Shown here: positions 17,087 through 26,469 of the stretch, piece by piece | How the letters are laid out: the number at the start of each line of letters is the position of its first letter | How positions within the stretch are numbered: the first letter of the stretch is position 1 | DNA from: Acidimicrobiales bacterium | Lineage (GTDB): Bacteria > Actinomycetota > Acidimicrobiia > Acidimicrobiales > Aldehydirespiratoraceae | Direction of reading: 5' to 3' | Length of the DNA: 64,000 nucleotides | NCBI GenBank assembly: GCA_029263215.1 | Contig: JAJCXY010000078.1 | Coordinates: forward strand, 32,185-96,184 | Notes under the pieces: generated by a model | What the model saw: only the letters and a program-made list of their open reading frames with translations | Databases searched by the model: none | Told to the model about the DNA's origin: nothing | Translations under genes and position numbers: made by a program

Positions 17087-18967
17087 TCAGAAGAGCTTGA
17101 ACTCCGACGGATACGTCGACGACCCGAATTCGACCCAGAGATCGTGGGTCGAAGCCTCGGGAACGGCCACCGTCACCAGCAGGTGGCGGCCGGCGGGGAT
17201 GGTGTGGTCGACTTCGCCGAGGTAGATCTCGATTTCGCCGAAGCCACTCCCGAACCCGACCTGGGCAAACCCGCTCTGACCGGAACTGATTGTGGTGCAG
17301 CCGGATGAGGGTTGGCGGCACTCGACGAGTCCGGCGATTACAACCCCGAAGCCATCGGCGAAGTCGGCGGTGGCGACGTGGAGGCGAAGTGTTGCCCTGC
17401 CGCGGAGCACCATCTCGTCGCTGACCGGGACCGACCAGGCCTGCACGCTTGCGCTCGATATCTCGATGAGCCCCTCCGCCGATCGAGGGATCGTGAGGCC
17501 TGGATTGGCATCGTTGTCGACGTCGAGAATGCCCCCGCCATCGACACTGGCAACCAATGCAAGTACCTCGCCGGCTCCGCCTCCGAGAAATCCGGTGGCG
17601 AACGTTGAGCTCGGTGCGGCTGTGGTGGTGGTCGGTGCGGCTGTGGTGGTGGTCGGAGGGGCGGTGACAGTGGTGGTCGGGAGCGTGGCGGTGGGAGCCG
17701 CGGTGGTGGATGTGGTGATCGTGGATGTGGTGGTGGGCGCAGCTGTGGTGGTGGGAGCGGCGGTTGGCGGAGGCGCCGGGTTCGTTGTCGGTGGAGCCAG
17801 GGTGGTGGTGATCTCCACGACACGTTCGGCCGCTACCTCCTCGACCGGAGCAACGGGAGCAATAGGAGCCAGCATCGTTCCTGCCGCAATGGTGGCCGCC
17901 GCCATCCCGGCAACGACGGTGGTGGGCACCGCGGCACCGGCGGTGATCGACGTGGCCATCGGGGAGTTGGTGAGCCAGCTGATCACGCTCCAGTGGCGCC
18001 GACGCTTGCTGAGCGACAGGGCCAGGAAGGCTCGGACAACCTCAGGATCGAATTGGGTGCCGGAGCAGGCAGCCAGTTCGGCTCGGGCTTCATCGAAGCT
18101 GAGTGATGGCTTGTACGAGCGGGTCGTGGTCATCACGTCGAAGGCATCGACAACCGAAATGATCCGGCCCCCGCGGGAGATCTCATGGCCGGACAGGCCC
18201 CTGGGGTATCCGCTGCCGTCCCACTTCTCGTGATGGTCGCGGGTGGCTCGTGCCCACTCGCCGAGCCATCCCCGAAGGGGTTGGACCAGGGCCCAACCCT
18301 CATTGGGGTGCAGCTTGATCTGAGCCCATTCGCGGTCGGACAGCGGGGTTCGCTTGTTGAGAATCACCGCGGGCACCGACAGTTTGCCGATGTCGTGGAT
18401 GAGGCCGGCCCAGTGCATCTTGTGGCGTTCCTCGAGGCTGAAGCCCATCTGCTCCGCCACCAGGTCGGCGTAAGCGCGGACTCGTTCGGTGTGACCCCGG
18501 GTGAGTCGATCGTGTCGGCTCAGTTGGGTGACGAGGCCGATGAGCTTCTCCGCGGCGGCCTGAGGGGTTGCCTCGTCGAGGCTTTCGTCGGCGACGTCTC
18601 GCGCCAACTGGCGGGTGGAACCGTGGCGCATGGCGACGCGAAAGCGCGACGGGACATCGTCGGGGAACACCACCGACATGTGCAGCAGCACGGTGAGCGG
18701 AAGGAGGCGCTTGGCACCGCGGTCGATGAGGCGGATGGCGACCGTGCCGCCGGCGGAGAGTGCGGCCCAGCGAGCCACTCCCTCGATGAGTTCGCCGGGA
18801 GGTCCCAGCGCGAGGTGGATCTGCCATGCCGCGAACGAGACGACGATGAGGGGCACGAGAGTGATCGCGACGCGCAACGTCCGGGCGAGCCCAGGATGGG
18901 CTTGCCAGGTTCGAGCGGTGGCCGGAGCGGCCGCTTCGGTTGGATCTTCCTCGGCTGTCGCCTCCAT
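17087..18967 (-). CDS. HD-GYP protein with a Thr/Pro-rich linker and an extracytoplasmic C-terminal domain
   Basis: A 626-residue protein. Two or three N-terminal membrane spans (about 29-55 and 65-100) precede an HD-GYP cyclic-di-GMP phosphodiesterase-type domain (about 145-315) with HDIGK (191-195) and HHEKWDGSGYP (245-255), so the metal-binding and GYP residues are present. A further membrane segment (about 331-370) leads to a long TTTAAP-rich linker (about 385-455; 21-base DNA repeats near 17613-17654). The end is a beta-rich domain of about 160 residues predicted outside the membrane. Sensing outside and signalling inside is inferred. Facing the Tad operon, it may control pilus output. 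Confidence 0.85.
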   Translation of the reverse strand: MEATAEEDPTEAAAPATARTWQAHPGLARTLRVAITLVPLIVVSFAAWQIHLALGPPGELIEGVARWAALSAGGTVAIRLIDRGAKRLLPLTVLLHMSVVFPDDVPSRFRVAMRHGSTRQLARDVADESLDEATPQAAAEKLIGLVTQLSRHDRLTRGHTERVRAYADLVAEQMGFSLEERHKMHWAGLIHDIGKLSVPAVILNKRTPLSDREWAQIKLHPNEGWALVQPLRGWLGEWARATRDHHEKWDGSGYPRGLSGHEISRGGRIISVVDAFDVMTTTRSYKPSLSFDEARAELAACSGTQFDPEVVRAFLALSLSKRRRHWSVISWLTNSPMATSITAGAAVPTTVVAGMAAATIAAGTMLAPIAPVAPVEEVAAERVVEITTTLAPPTTNPAPPPTAAPTTTAAPTTTSTITTSTTAAPTATLPTTTVTAPPTTTTAAPTTTTAAPSSTFATGFLGGGAGEVLALVASVDGGGILDVDNDANPGLTIPRSAEGLIEISSASVQAWSVPVSDEMVLRGRATLRLHVATADFADGFGVVIAGLVECRQPSSGCTTISSGQSGFAQVGFGSGFGEIEIYLGEVDHTIPAGRHLLVTVAVPEASTHDLWVEFGSSTYPSEFKLF

Positions 18968-18995
18968 CTGTGTCCAGTCGGTGACTGGAGTCAGT

Positions 18996-21344
18996 TCATG
19001 TATGGGCCGATTGGCCCATTTTCGGCGGAGGGGATGGCTCGGATCCGGCGAGGACGAGGCGAATCAGGTGCCGTGCACCGGCCTTGTCGAGGGGTTCGTT
19101 GCCGTTGCCGCACTTGGGCGACTGCACACACGATGGACAACCCGACTTGCAGCCACAGCCTTCGATGAGTTGGGCCGTGGCTTCGAGGTGGTGGTTTGAG
19201 GCCTGCCAGCCGAGTTCGGCGATGCCGGCCCCGCCGGGCGATGCGTCGTAGATGAAGATGGTGGGCGCGTCGGTGTCGTGGTGGTGCGTCGTGGACACAC
19301 CTCCCACATCCCAGCGATCGCAGATTGCGAAGAGTGGCAACAGGCCGATGGCGGTGTGCTCGATCGCATGAAGGGTGCCGGCCGGATCATTGCCCGACTC
19401 CACCAGGGTGTTGATCGGATCCTGGTCGAACACATACCAGAACGCACGGGTGGTGAGTAGCTGTTCGGGCAGATCGAGGGTTTCGTTGGCAAGTACCTTG
19501 CGAGAACGGGAGTCGCGTCGCTGGTAGCCACGCACCTGGGTGGCCACCTCCACCGAACCGAGGTGAAGGGTGGCGTTTCCCACCCGGCGGGAGTCGTCGA
19601 TGCCGAGGACGCTGATGCGCGTGTCGGTGCGGGCTTGAGTGTATTCGTGGCCGTCGGCCTCGATCACGTGGGCCTGGCGGGCATCGAGATCGAGTCGGAT
19701 CACATCGAACGCCTGGCCGCGATGCACATACACGGCGCCTTCGTGAACTGATGTGGCTCCGCGGGAGTGGTCGACCGTGCCGATCAGTCGTTGGGTGTGG
19801 AAGTGCAGGATCTGGATCTCTCCTCGGGAGCCGGATCTCAGACTCATGGTGCTCGATGGGTAGCCGGTGCCGCACCAGTGGGCGAACGGCTCTTCGCGTC
19901 CGTTGCGCCAGCGTCGCCGGAGGCGAAGCTGATCCTGGTGCACCAGATCACGGACCCCGTCGTGGAGCTCTGCTTCGGTCCACCAGCGGAGGTCGTCGTA
20001 TGACAGGGGAAGTTCGTAGGCGGCGCAGGCGAGGTGGGGGTCGAGGATGAAGGGGTTCGCGGTGTTGACCACGGAAGGCTCGGGCGGGCGCGTGAAGACT
20101 TCGGCCGGGTGGCGCATCAGGTAGCGATCGAGTTGGTCGTCGCCCGCCACGAGAACGGTTACGGATGGATCGGTGCTGCGCCCGGCCCGGCCGGCTTGCT
20201 GCCACATCGATGCGATGGTGCCAGGGAAGCCGTTGAGGACACAGGCATCGAGCCCGCCGACGTCGACCCCCAGCTCCAGTGCAGATGTGGCCACCACACC
20301 ACGGAGTTCGCCGAGTGCCAGTTGGTCCTCGATTTGGCGTCTTTCGTCGGGGAGGTATCCGCCGCGATAGGGCATCACCGCCTCGCTGAGATGGGTGGGG
20401 AGGCGGCGGGCGATGTCGGCGGCGACCACCTCGGTTGCCTTGCGGCTTCGACAGAACGTGATGGTGCGATGGCCCGATTCGACGAGGGCGGCGGAAACCG
20501 ACGCGGTTTCGGACCCGGCGGATGAGCGGGCCCCTGAACCGGTGTCGATCACCGGCGGGTCGAGGAGGGCGAATCGTTTCGGTCCGCGGGGCGAACCGTC
20601 GTCGGTGACAGTGCTGACCGGTGCACCGCAGAGGGCCTCGGCGAGACGTTGGGGATCACCGATCGTGGCCGAACAGAACACGAAGGTGGGGTCGGATCCG
20701 TAGTGGCGGCACAGCCGACGAAGTCGTCTGAGCACTTGGGCGACGTGGGTGCCGAACACCCCTCGGAGAACGTGGAGTTCATCGATCACCACATAGCGGA
20801 GCCTCATGAGGAAGGCGTCCCATTTCTGGTGGCGAGGGAGGAGTCCGCCATGCAGCATCTCGGGATTGGTGAGCAGGACGTTGGCGTGCTCACGGATCCA
20901 CTGCTTTTCCTCGGAACTGGCATCGCCGTCGTAGGCGCCGGCCACGAGATCGGGAAATTCGAGGGTGGCGAGCGAGCGAAGCTGGTCGTGGGCGAGTGCC
21001 TTGGTGGGGTAGAGGAGCAAGGAAGTGCCCGGCTTCACGGGGTGGATGACCGCCTCGGCGATGGGCAGCTGAAAAACCAACGACTTGCCCGACGCGGTGC
21101 CGCTGGCGACCACCACATTTTCACCCGATCGTGCGAGGTCGATGGCATGGGCTTGGTGGCTCCAGAGCCTGTTGTGGTCGAGTCGGTCGATGATCGCATC
21201 GGGAAGCGGTCGAGCGAGCGAACCGAATCGCTCTTGGCGCGCCTCCATGTGCTCGATGTGGACGAGGCGACCGTCGTCCTCGAGCTCTTCGAGGATGTCG
21301 TCGAACGCCGGAGGAACCGGCAGGGGGGCGGACGCGAGCGCCAT
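18996..21344 (-). CDS. DEAD/DEAH helicase of the Hrq1/MrfA (YprA) family with DUF1998
   Basis: A 782-residue helicase from ATG 21344. Seen: the Q-type entry LWSHQAHAIDLA, Walker A ASGTASGKSLVFQ, Walker B VIDELHVLRGVFG, motif III FCSATIG, and motif VI QQAGRAGR. The C-terminal DUF1998/MZB zinc region has CGCKSGCPSCVQSPKC, whose four spaced cysteines bind zinc in MrfA. In Bacillus MrfA takes part in repair of mitomycin damage, and Hrq1 is its fungal relative. A longer upstream start is possible in the frame, but it runs into the divergent STAS gene. Confidence 0.9.
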   Translation of the reverse strand: MALASAPLPVPPAFDDILEELEDDGRLVHIEHMEARQERFGSLARPLPDAIIDRLDHNRLWSHQAHAIDLARSGENVVVASGTASGKSLVFQLPIAEAVIHPVKPGTSLLLYPTKALAHDQLRSLATLEFPDLVAGAYDGDASSEEKQWIREHANVLLTNPEMLHGGLLPRHQKWDAFLMRLRYVVIDELHVLRGVFGTHVAQVLRRLRRLCRHYGSDPTFVFCSATIGDPQRLAEALCGAPVSTVTDDGSPRGPKRFALLDPPVIDTGSGARSSAGSETASVSAALVESGHRTITFCRSRKATEVVAADIARRLPTHLSEAVMPYRGGYLPDERRQIEDQLALGELRGVVATSALELGVDVGGLDACVLNGFPGTIASMWQQAGRAGRSTDPSVTVLVAGDDQLDRYLMRHPAEVFTRPPEPSVVNTANPFILDPHLACAAYELPLSYDDLRWWTEAELHDGVRDLVHQDQLRLRRRWRNGREEPFAHWCGTGYPSSTMSLRSGSRGEIQILHFHTQRLIGTVDHSRGATSVHEGAVYVHRGQAFDVIRLDLDARQAHVIEADGHEYTQARTDTRISVLGIDDSRRVGNATLHLGSVEVATQVRGYQRRDSRSRKVLANETLDLPEQLLTTRAFWYVFDQDPINTLVESGNDPAGTLHAIEHTAIGLLPLFAICDRWDVGGVSTTHHHDTDAPTIFIYDASPGGAGIAELGWQASNHHLEATAQLIEGCGCKSGCPSCVQSPKCGNGNEPLDKAGARHLIRLVLAGSEPSPPPKMGQSAHT

Positions 21345-21407
21345 CACCCGATCGTAGGGCAGGTGTGTGACCGAATCACATGCTTGTGATCCGATACGGT
21401 CATCAGG

Positions 21408-21749
21408 GTGCAGATTGTCGTCCACACCCATGTCGAAGGCGACTGGACAGTGCTCACTGTCGCGGGTGATCTCGACGTGGTTGGCGCGCCGGATCTGCGC
21501 CAGCACGTGATGACCGCGGTTCACGATGGCCAACATCGCCTCGTCATGGATCTCAGCGGTGTCGACTTCATCGACTCATTCGGTCTGGGAGTCCTGGTGG
21601 GGGCGCTCAAGCGCACGCGCCTCCTCGACGGCGACCTGCTGCTGGTCGTGCCGGAGCCCCGCCTTCGCCGGGTGTTCGAACTGTGTGATCTGGATCGGGT
21701 CTTCACCTTGCATCACGCGCTCACCGACGCCCTGGAGGTGCCGGAGTGA
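21408..21749 (+). CDS. STAS-domain anti-sigma factor antagonist
   Basis: A 113-residue single STAS domain that starts with GTG 21408. It shows VLTVAGDLDVVGAPDLRQHV and the conserved phosphorylation segment VMDLSGVDFIDSFGLGVLVG, in which the Ser of DSFG is the residue phosphorylated by RsbW-type kinases. It should bind and sequester the kinase encoded next, freeing a sigma factor. Its stop overlaps the start of the following gene by 4 bases, so the two are translationally coupled. No partner sigma gene is adjacent. Confidence 0.9.
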   Translation: MQIVVHTHVEGDWTVLTVAGDLDVVGAPDLRQHVMTAVHDGQHRLVMDLSGVDFIDSFGLGVLVGALKRTRLLDGDLLLVVPEPRLRRVFELCDLDRVFTLHHALTDALEVPE

Positions 21750-22249
21750 CCAACCAGCAAGGCGGCGGCTCAACTCCGGTAGACGGCCAGATCGCATTCC
21801 GACCCGGGCAGTTGGTGCTGGAGGTTCCCGCCCGCACCGAGTTCGTTTCGTTGGTCCGGGTGGTGGTTGCCGCCGCGGCCGAGATCGAACCCGACATCTC
21901 CTCCGATCGCATCGAGGACCTACGAGTTGCGGTTTCGGAGGCCACCACCAATGCCATGGAGGCCCACGGCCTGTCGGACTCTCTCGACCGCATACGTATC
22001 CAATGCAATCTCGCCGACGACGAGATCTCGGTGGTTGTCCACGACGAGGGAGTGGGTTTCGACCCAGCTGCTATTCCGCCCCTTCCCGACCCTTCGTCAC
22101 CGGAGCGTCTGGAGTACGAATCGGGGTTGGGCGTGCACCTGATGCAGATGTTGGCCGACGAATCGGAAGTCTCATCCAGCGATGAGGGTACCGACGTGAA
22201 ACTGGTCGTGTATTCGTCGAAACGTCGGCGCAAGGGCCGACTCCGGTAG
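21746..22249 (+). CDS. RsbW-like anti-sigma regulatory serine kinase (HATPase_c)
   Basis: A 167-residue GHKL-type ATPase. After a 30-residue polar leader it shows FVSLVRVVVAAAAEI, the N box DLRVAVSEATTNAMEAH, the G1 box VVVHDEGVGFDP and the G2-like GLGVHLMQMLAD followed by GTDVKLVVY. These are the elements of RsbW/SpoIIAB-type kinases, which bind a sigma factor or phosphorylate a STAS antagonist. It is paired with the STAS gene immediately upstream, which makes a partner-switching module. Confidence 0.9.
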   Translation: MTNQQGGGSTPVDGQIAFRPGQLVLEVPARTEFVSLVRVVVAAAAEIEPDISSDRIEDLRVAVSEATTNAMEAHGLSDSLDRIRIQCNLADDEISVVVHDEGVGFDPAAIPPLPDPSSPERLEYESGLGVHLMQMLADESEVSSSDEGTDVKLVVYSSKRRRKGRLR

Positions 22250-22262
22250 CGTTTCTGGCGCT

Positions 22263-23621
22263 ATGGCCCACGACCACCTTGATCCATCTCCCCTGACCTG
22301 GCTCGGAGGCGAGCGTCGTCTCGCTCGCCGCATCGGCCGACCGGTGCGGGATTTTCTTCGCATCGAGGCCGCCGGTGGGCTCCTCCTCATCATCGCCACG
22401 GTTGTTGCGCTCGTCTGGGCCAACTCACCTTGGAGCGGCTCCTACCACGAGATTCTCGAGACCCACATCTCCTTGGAGATCGGCGATCTTTTGCTTCTCG
22501 ATGAACCGTTGGAGGCCTGGATCAACGACGCTCTCATGGCTGTGTTCTTCTTCGTCGTCGGCCTCGAGATCAAGCGTGAACTGGTGGTCGGCGAACTGAA
22601 AGACCCCCGTGCGGCGGCTCTTCCCGCAGTTGCGGCGGTGGGCGGCATGGTGGTGCCCGCTCTCATCTTCTTCGCCATCAATTCGGGTGGATCCGGAGCC
22701 GACGGCTGGGGCATCCCGATGGCCACCGATATTGCTTTCGCGGTGGGTGTGGTGTCGCTGTTGGGCAACCGGGTACCGGGCGCGATGAAGGTCTTCCTCC
22801 TCACCCTGGCGATCGTCGACGACATCGGCGCGATCGCGGTGATCGCGATCTTCTACACCGACGACCTCTCGACGGGATGGCTGCTAATCGCTATCGGCTT
22901 GCTCGGTCTCGTTTTGTTCATGCGGATGGTCCGCATCTGGTACATACCCGCCTACGTCGTGGTCGGTACGGCAGTTTGGCTGGCGGTGTTCGAGTCGGGT
23001 ATCCACGCCACCATCGCCGGGGTCATCTTGGGGCTCATCACCCCGGCCCGGGCGCTGAAGTCCGAACCCCCCGACCAAGATGTTCACATCGGCGCGGCCA
23101 TCTCCGGACAGGCGAGCGCCACGGTGGTGCGGCGCGCCAACTTCGAACTCAAGGAGCAGGTGTCGGTGGTGGACCGACTCGAAGACATCCTCCATCCGTT
23201 CACCGGCTTTCTGATCATTCCGATATTCGCACTCGCCAACGCCGGCATCGAGATTTCCGGCGACAGCCTCGCCGACGCCGTATCGAGCGACGTCACCATA
23301 GGTGTCGTACTGGGTCTGGTGGTGGGCAAGCTCGTCGGCGTGTCCTTCGCCACCTGGATCGCGGTGCGAAGCGGCTTGTCGCGCCTGCCTCGCGGCGCCA
23401 CCTGGACCCACGTCTTCGGTTTGTCCGCGGTGGCGGGTATCGGCTTCACGGTGTCGCTCTTCATCACCGGGCTGGCGTTCGACGACCCGGTCGTCACCGA
23501 CGAGGCGAAGCTCGGAATTCTGGTTGCGTCCACCGTCGCCGCGGTTGTGGGTATCCTCATTTTGCTTCGAGCCAATGAAGTGATCGAGGTGGAGATCTCC
23601 GAGCCGGACGGTAGCTCTTGA
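22263..23621 (+). CDS. nhaA: Na+/H+ antiporter NhaA
   Basis: A 452-residue protein with about 11-12 membrane spans. It keeps the family core: FFFVVGLEIKRELVVGEL, MATDIAFAVGVVSLLG with the conserved Asp of transmembrane helix IV, and LAIVDDIGAIAVIAIFY with the two adjacent Asp residues essential for Na+/H+ exchange in E. coli NhaA. C-terminal spans carry FGLSAVAGIGFTVSLFI. It expels Na+ in exchange for protons at the cytoplasmic membrane. The ATG at 22263 lies 13 bases after the anti-sigma gene. Confidence 0.95.
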   Translation: MAHDHLDPSPLTWLGGERRLARRIGRPVRDFLRIEAAGGLLLIIATVVALVWANSPWSGSYHEILETHISLEIGDLLLLDEPLEAWINDALMAVFFFVVGLEIKRELVVGELKDPRAAALPAVAAVGGMVVPALIFFAINSGGSGADGWGIPMATDIAFAVGVVSLLGNRVPGAMKVFLLTLAIVDDIGAIAVIAIFYTDDLSTGWLLIAIGLLGLVLFMRMVRIWYIPAYVVVGTAVWLAVFESGIHATIAGVILGLITPARALKSEPPDQDVHIGAAISGQASATVVRRANFELKEQVSVVDRLEDILHPFTGFLIIPIFALANAGIEISGDSLADAVSSDVTIGVVLGLVVGKLVGVSFATWIAVRSGLSRLPRGATWTHVFGLSAVAGIGFTVSLFITGLAFDDPVVTDEAKLGILVASTVAAVVGILILLRANEVIEVEISEPDGSS

Positions 23622-23697
23622 TCCCTCGTCTCACGGCCGACCAGCAATACAACAAGTTCTTCACCCCAACCCACCCGATCGGATCGGTTAGTCACTC

Positions 23698-26418
23698 GTG
23701 GCCAACGCCCTCGTAATCGTAGAGTCGCCTGCCAAGGCCAAAACAATCGCCGGCTACCTCGGCGACGGCTTCGTCGTGGAGTCGTCGATCGGTCATGTGC
23801 GCGACCTGCCCCGAAACGCAGCTGAGGTACCCAAGGCCTACAAGGGTGAATCGTGGGCGCGCATCGGCATCGATGTCGACAATGGTTTCAAGCCTCTCTA
23901 TGTCGAGAACTCCGACAAGAAGGACCACATCCGCCATCTGCGGGCCCTGCTGAAGGATGCCGACGAACTCTTTCTCGCCACTGATGAGGATCGTGAGGGG
24001 GAGGCGATCGCCTGGCATCTTCTGGAGGTGCTCAGTCCCACCGTGCCGGTGAAGCGCATGGTGTTTCACGAGATCACCAAGTCGGCGATCCAGGCCGCCA
24101 TAGATCAGCCCCGCGAGCTCGATCGCCGGATGGTCGATGCCCAGGAAGCCCGGCGAATGCTCGACCGGCTCTATGGCTATGAGGTTTCGCCCGTCCTCTG
24201 GAAGAAGGTGATGCCCCAGCTCTCGGCCGGCCGTGTGCAATCGGTGGCCACACGGGTGGTTGTGCAGCGCGAACGTGAGCGGATGGCCTTCGTGTCCGCC
24301 GGGTACTGGGACATAACCGGCTCCTTCGTGGCTTCTGAAGGTGAGGCTCGTGAGTTTTCGGCCTCGCTCGCCACGATCGATGGAGCACGGGTGGCCAGCG
24401 GCCGCGATTTTGGCGACGACGGTGCGCTCAAGCGCGACGACGTCACCGTTCTCGATCAGGCCGGAGCGGGCGTTCTGGTGGCTGATCTCGACGGTGTTTC
24501 CTATGAGGTGCGCTCGCGTGAATCGAAGCCGTACCGGCGTCGACCGGCCGCGCCGTTCATCACTTCCACGTTTCAACAAGAGGCCGGCCGCAAGCTGGGT
24601 ATGTCGTCGGCGATGGCGATGCGAGCCGCGCAGGGACTCTACGAAAAGGGTTTCATCACCTACATGCGCACCGACAGCACCACCCTGTCGGGCACCGCGC
24701 TCAGCGCGGCGAGGGCGATGGTCAAGGAGCGTTACGGCGATTCCTTCCTGCCCGATGCGCCTCGCCATTACACCAAGAAGTCGAAGAACGCCCAGGAGGC
24801 CCACGAGGCGATCAGGCCGGCCGGCGACCGGTTCCAGCTCCCCGCCGACGTGGCCAAGCAGGTGCCCCAATCCGAAGCGCGCGCCTATGAGTTGGTCTGG
24901 AAGCGCACCGTCGCCTCCCAGATGACCGACTGCACCGGCGACACCGTCCAGCTTCGCCTCGGCGCCGCCAGCGCGGGTGGTCGCGACGTGGTGTTCAACG
25001 CCACTGGCACTGTCATCACCCATCGCGGCTTTCGTGAGGTCTACGAAGAAGACATCGACGCTGGCGCCCGGCCCAACGCGGAGGACGACGAGCGTCGCCT
25101 GCCGCCGTTGGAGGAGGGCGACGGCGCTCGCAATGTGTCGATGGAAGCCGACGGGCACGAGACCCAGCCGCCGAGTCGGTTCACCGAAGCGAGCCTGGTG
25201 AAGAAGCTGGAGGAGCTCGGTGTTGGCCGGCCGTCCACCTATGCGTCGATCATCGGAACCATCCAGGACCGCGGCTATGTCTGGAAGAAGGGTTCGGCGC
25301 TGGTCCCCTCGTTCACGGCCTTCTCGGTGGTGAACGTGCTGGAGGGCCATTTCCCCAACCTGGTCGACTATGCCTTCACCGCGCGTATGGAGGACGACCT
25401 CGACAAGATCGCGGGTGGGTCCGAGGAGTCGGTGCCGTGGCTCGAGCGCTTCTACTTCGGTGAGGGCGACGGCGGTGAGCCGGGGCTCAAGGAGAAGGTG
25501 TCTACCCGACTCGCCGACATCGACGCCCGCGCCGTCAACACGATCCCGCTCGGAATGGCCGAGGATGGTGAGCCAGTGGTGGCTCGGGTCGGGCGCTACG
25601 GACCGTATGTACAGAAGGGGACAAACGGGGAGGCAGGAGACAACGCCACCGCCTCGATCCCCGACGACATTCCTCCCGACGAGCTCGACCTCGAGAAGGC
25701 GTTGGAGTACCTCGCCATCCCCAAGGATGGTCGGGTGCTCGGTCAGGATCCCGAGACCGGGCTCGACATCTTCGCCAAGGCAGGGCGTTTCGGGCCGTTT
25801 GTGCAGGTTGGCTCGCACGACGAACAGGACGACAAGCCGAAAACGGCGTCGCTGTTTCAGACCATGACCCTCGAGCGGGTCACCTTCGAAGATGCGCTAC
25901 AGCTGCTCTCATTGCCGCGCACGGTGGGAGCAGATCCCGCTGATGATGAGGTGATCACGGTGCAGAACGGGCGTTATGGCCCCTACCTGAAGAAGGGCAC
26001 CGACAGCCGAAGCCTCGAAAACGAAGAGCAGCTCCTCACCGTCACCCTCGAGGAGTGCCTCACGATCCTCGCCCAGCCCAAGCGCCGGCGGGGCCAGGGT
26101 GCGCCCAAGCCGCCGCTACGCGATATGGGCGAAGACCCGGAAACCTCCAAACCCATGGTGGTGAAGGACGGCCGCTGGGGTCCCTACGTCACCGACGGCG
26201 AAACCAACGCTTCACTGCGCAAGGGCGACACCGTCGAAGAGCTCACCGTCGAGCGGGCATCAGAACTGCTGGCCGAACGGCGGGCCAAGGGGCCGTCGAA
26301 GAAGAAGGCGCGCAAGAAGAAGGCGGCCAAGAAGAGCGCCAAAAAGAAGGCCACCAAGAAGAAGGCGGCGAAGAAGAAGGCAGCCAAGAATCCAGACCCG
26401 GCTCCTGACGACGACTGA
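23698..26418 (+). CDS. topA: DNA topoisomerase I with lysine-rich tail
   Basis: A 906-residue type IA topoisomerase that relaxes negatively supercoiled DNA. It starts with GTG 23698. Toprim motifs: IVESPAKAKTIAGYLG at the N-terminus and DEDREGEAIAWHL (about 98-110). The active-site Tyr lies in FITYMRTDSTTL (about 318-330). From about 640 onward come repeated Topo_C units with GRYGPYV-type motifs (at least four) instead of Cys4 zinc fingers, as in actinobacteria. The last 45 residues are Lys/Ala-rich (KKKARKKKAAKK pattern), a feature known to raise processivity in mycobacterial and Streptomyces TopA. Confidence 0.97.
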   Translation: MANALVIVESPAKAKTIAGYLGDGFVVESSIGHVRDLPRNAAEVPKAYKGESWARIGIDVDNGFKPLYVENSDKKDHIRHLRALLKDADELFLATDEDREGEAIAWHLLEVLSPTVPVKRMVFHEITKSAIQAAIDQPRELDRRMVDAQEARRMLDRLYGYEVSPVLWKKVMPQLSAGRVQSVATRVVVQRERERMAFVSAGYWDITGSFVASEGEAREFSASLATIDGARVASGRDFGDDGALKRDDVTVLDQAGAGVLVADLDGVSYEVRSRESKPYRRRPAAPFITSTFQQEAGRKLGMSSAMAMRAAQGLYEKGFITYMRTDSTTLSGTALSAARAMVKERYGDSFLPDAPRHYTKKSKNAQEAHEAIRPAGDRFQLPADVAKQVPQSEARAYELVWKRTVASQMTDCTGDTVQLRLGAASAGGRDVVFNATGTVITHRGFREVYEEDIDAGARPNAEDDERRLPPLEEGDGARNVSMEADGHETQPPSRFTEASLVKKLEELGVGRPSTYASIIGTIQDRGYVWKKGSALVPSFTAFSVVNVLEGHFPNLVDYAFTARMEDDLDKIAGGSEESVPWLERFYFGEGDGGEPGLKEKVSTRLADIDARAVNTIPLGMAEDGEPVVARVGRYGPYVQKGTNGEAGDNATASIPDDIPPDELDLEKALEYLAIPKDGRVLGQDPETGLDIFAKAGRFGPFVQVGSHDEQDDKPKTASLFQTMTLERVTFEDALQLLSLPRTVGADPADDEVITVQNGRYGPYLKKGTDSRSLENEEQLLTVTLEECLTILAQPKRRRGQGAPKPPLRDMGEDPETSKPMVVKDGRWGPYVTDGETNASLRKGDTVEELTVERASELLAERRAKGPSKKKARKKKAAKKSAKKKATKKKAAKKKAAKNPDPAPDDD

Positions 26419-26469
26419 TTCTGGCCCCTCTGGCCAACCTGGCGGCAGTGTTGGACCTGGTTTGATCTA

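Noticed and set aside
17600..17830. Repeat array as a CRISPR or other DNA repeat
   Set aside because: The repetition (GGTGCGGCTGTGGTGGTGGTC-type) is the codon pattern of a Thr/Ala/Pro-rich linker inside the HD-GYP gene. There are no spacers.
23692..25818. A 708-codon open frame on the minus strand opposite topA
   Set aside because: It mirrors the topA coding region in a high-GC genome where antisense frames stay open by codon bias. The translation has no recognisable motif, whereas topA on the plus strand has all family motifs.
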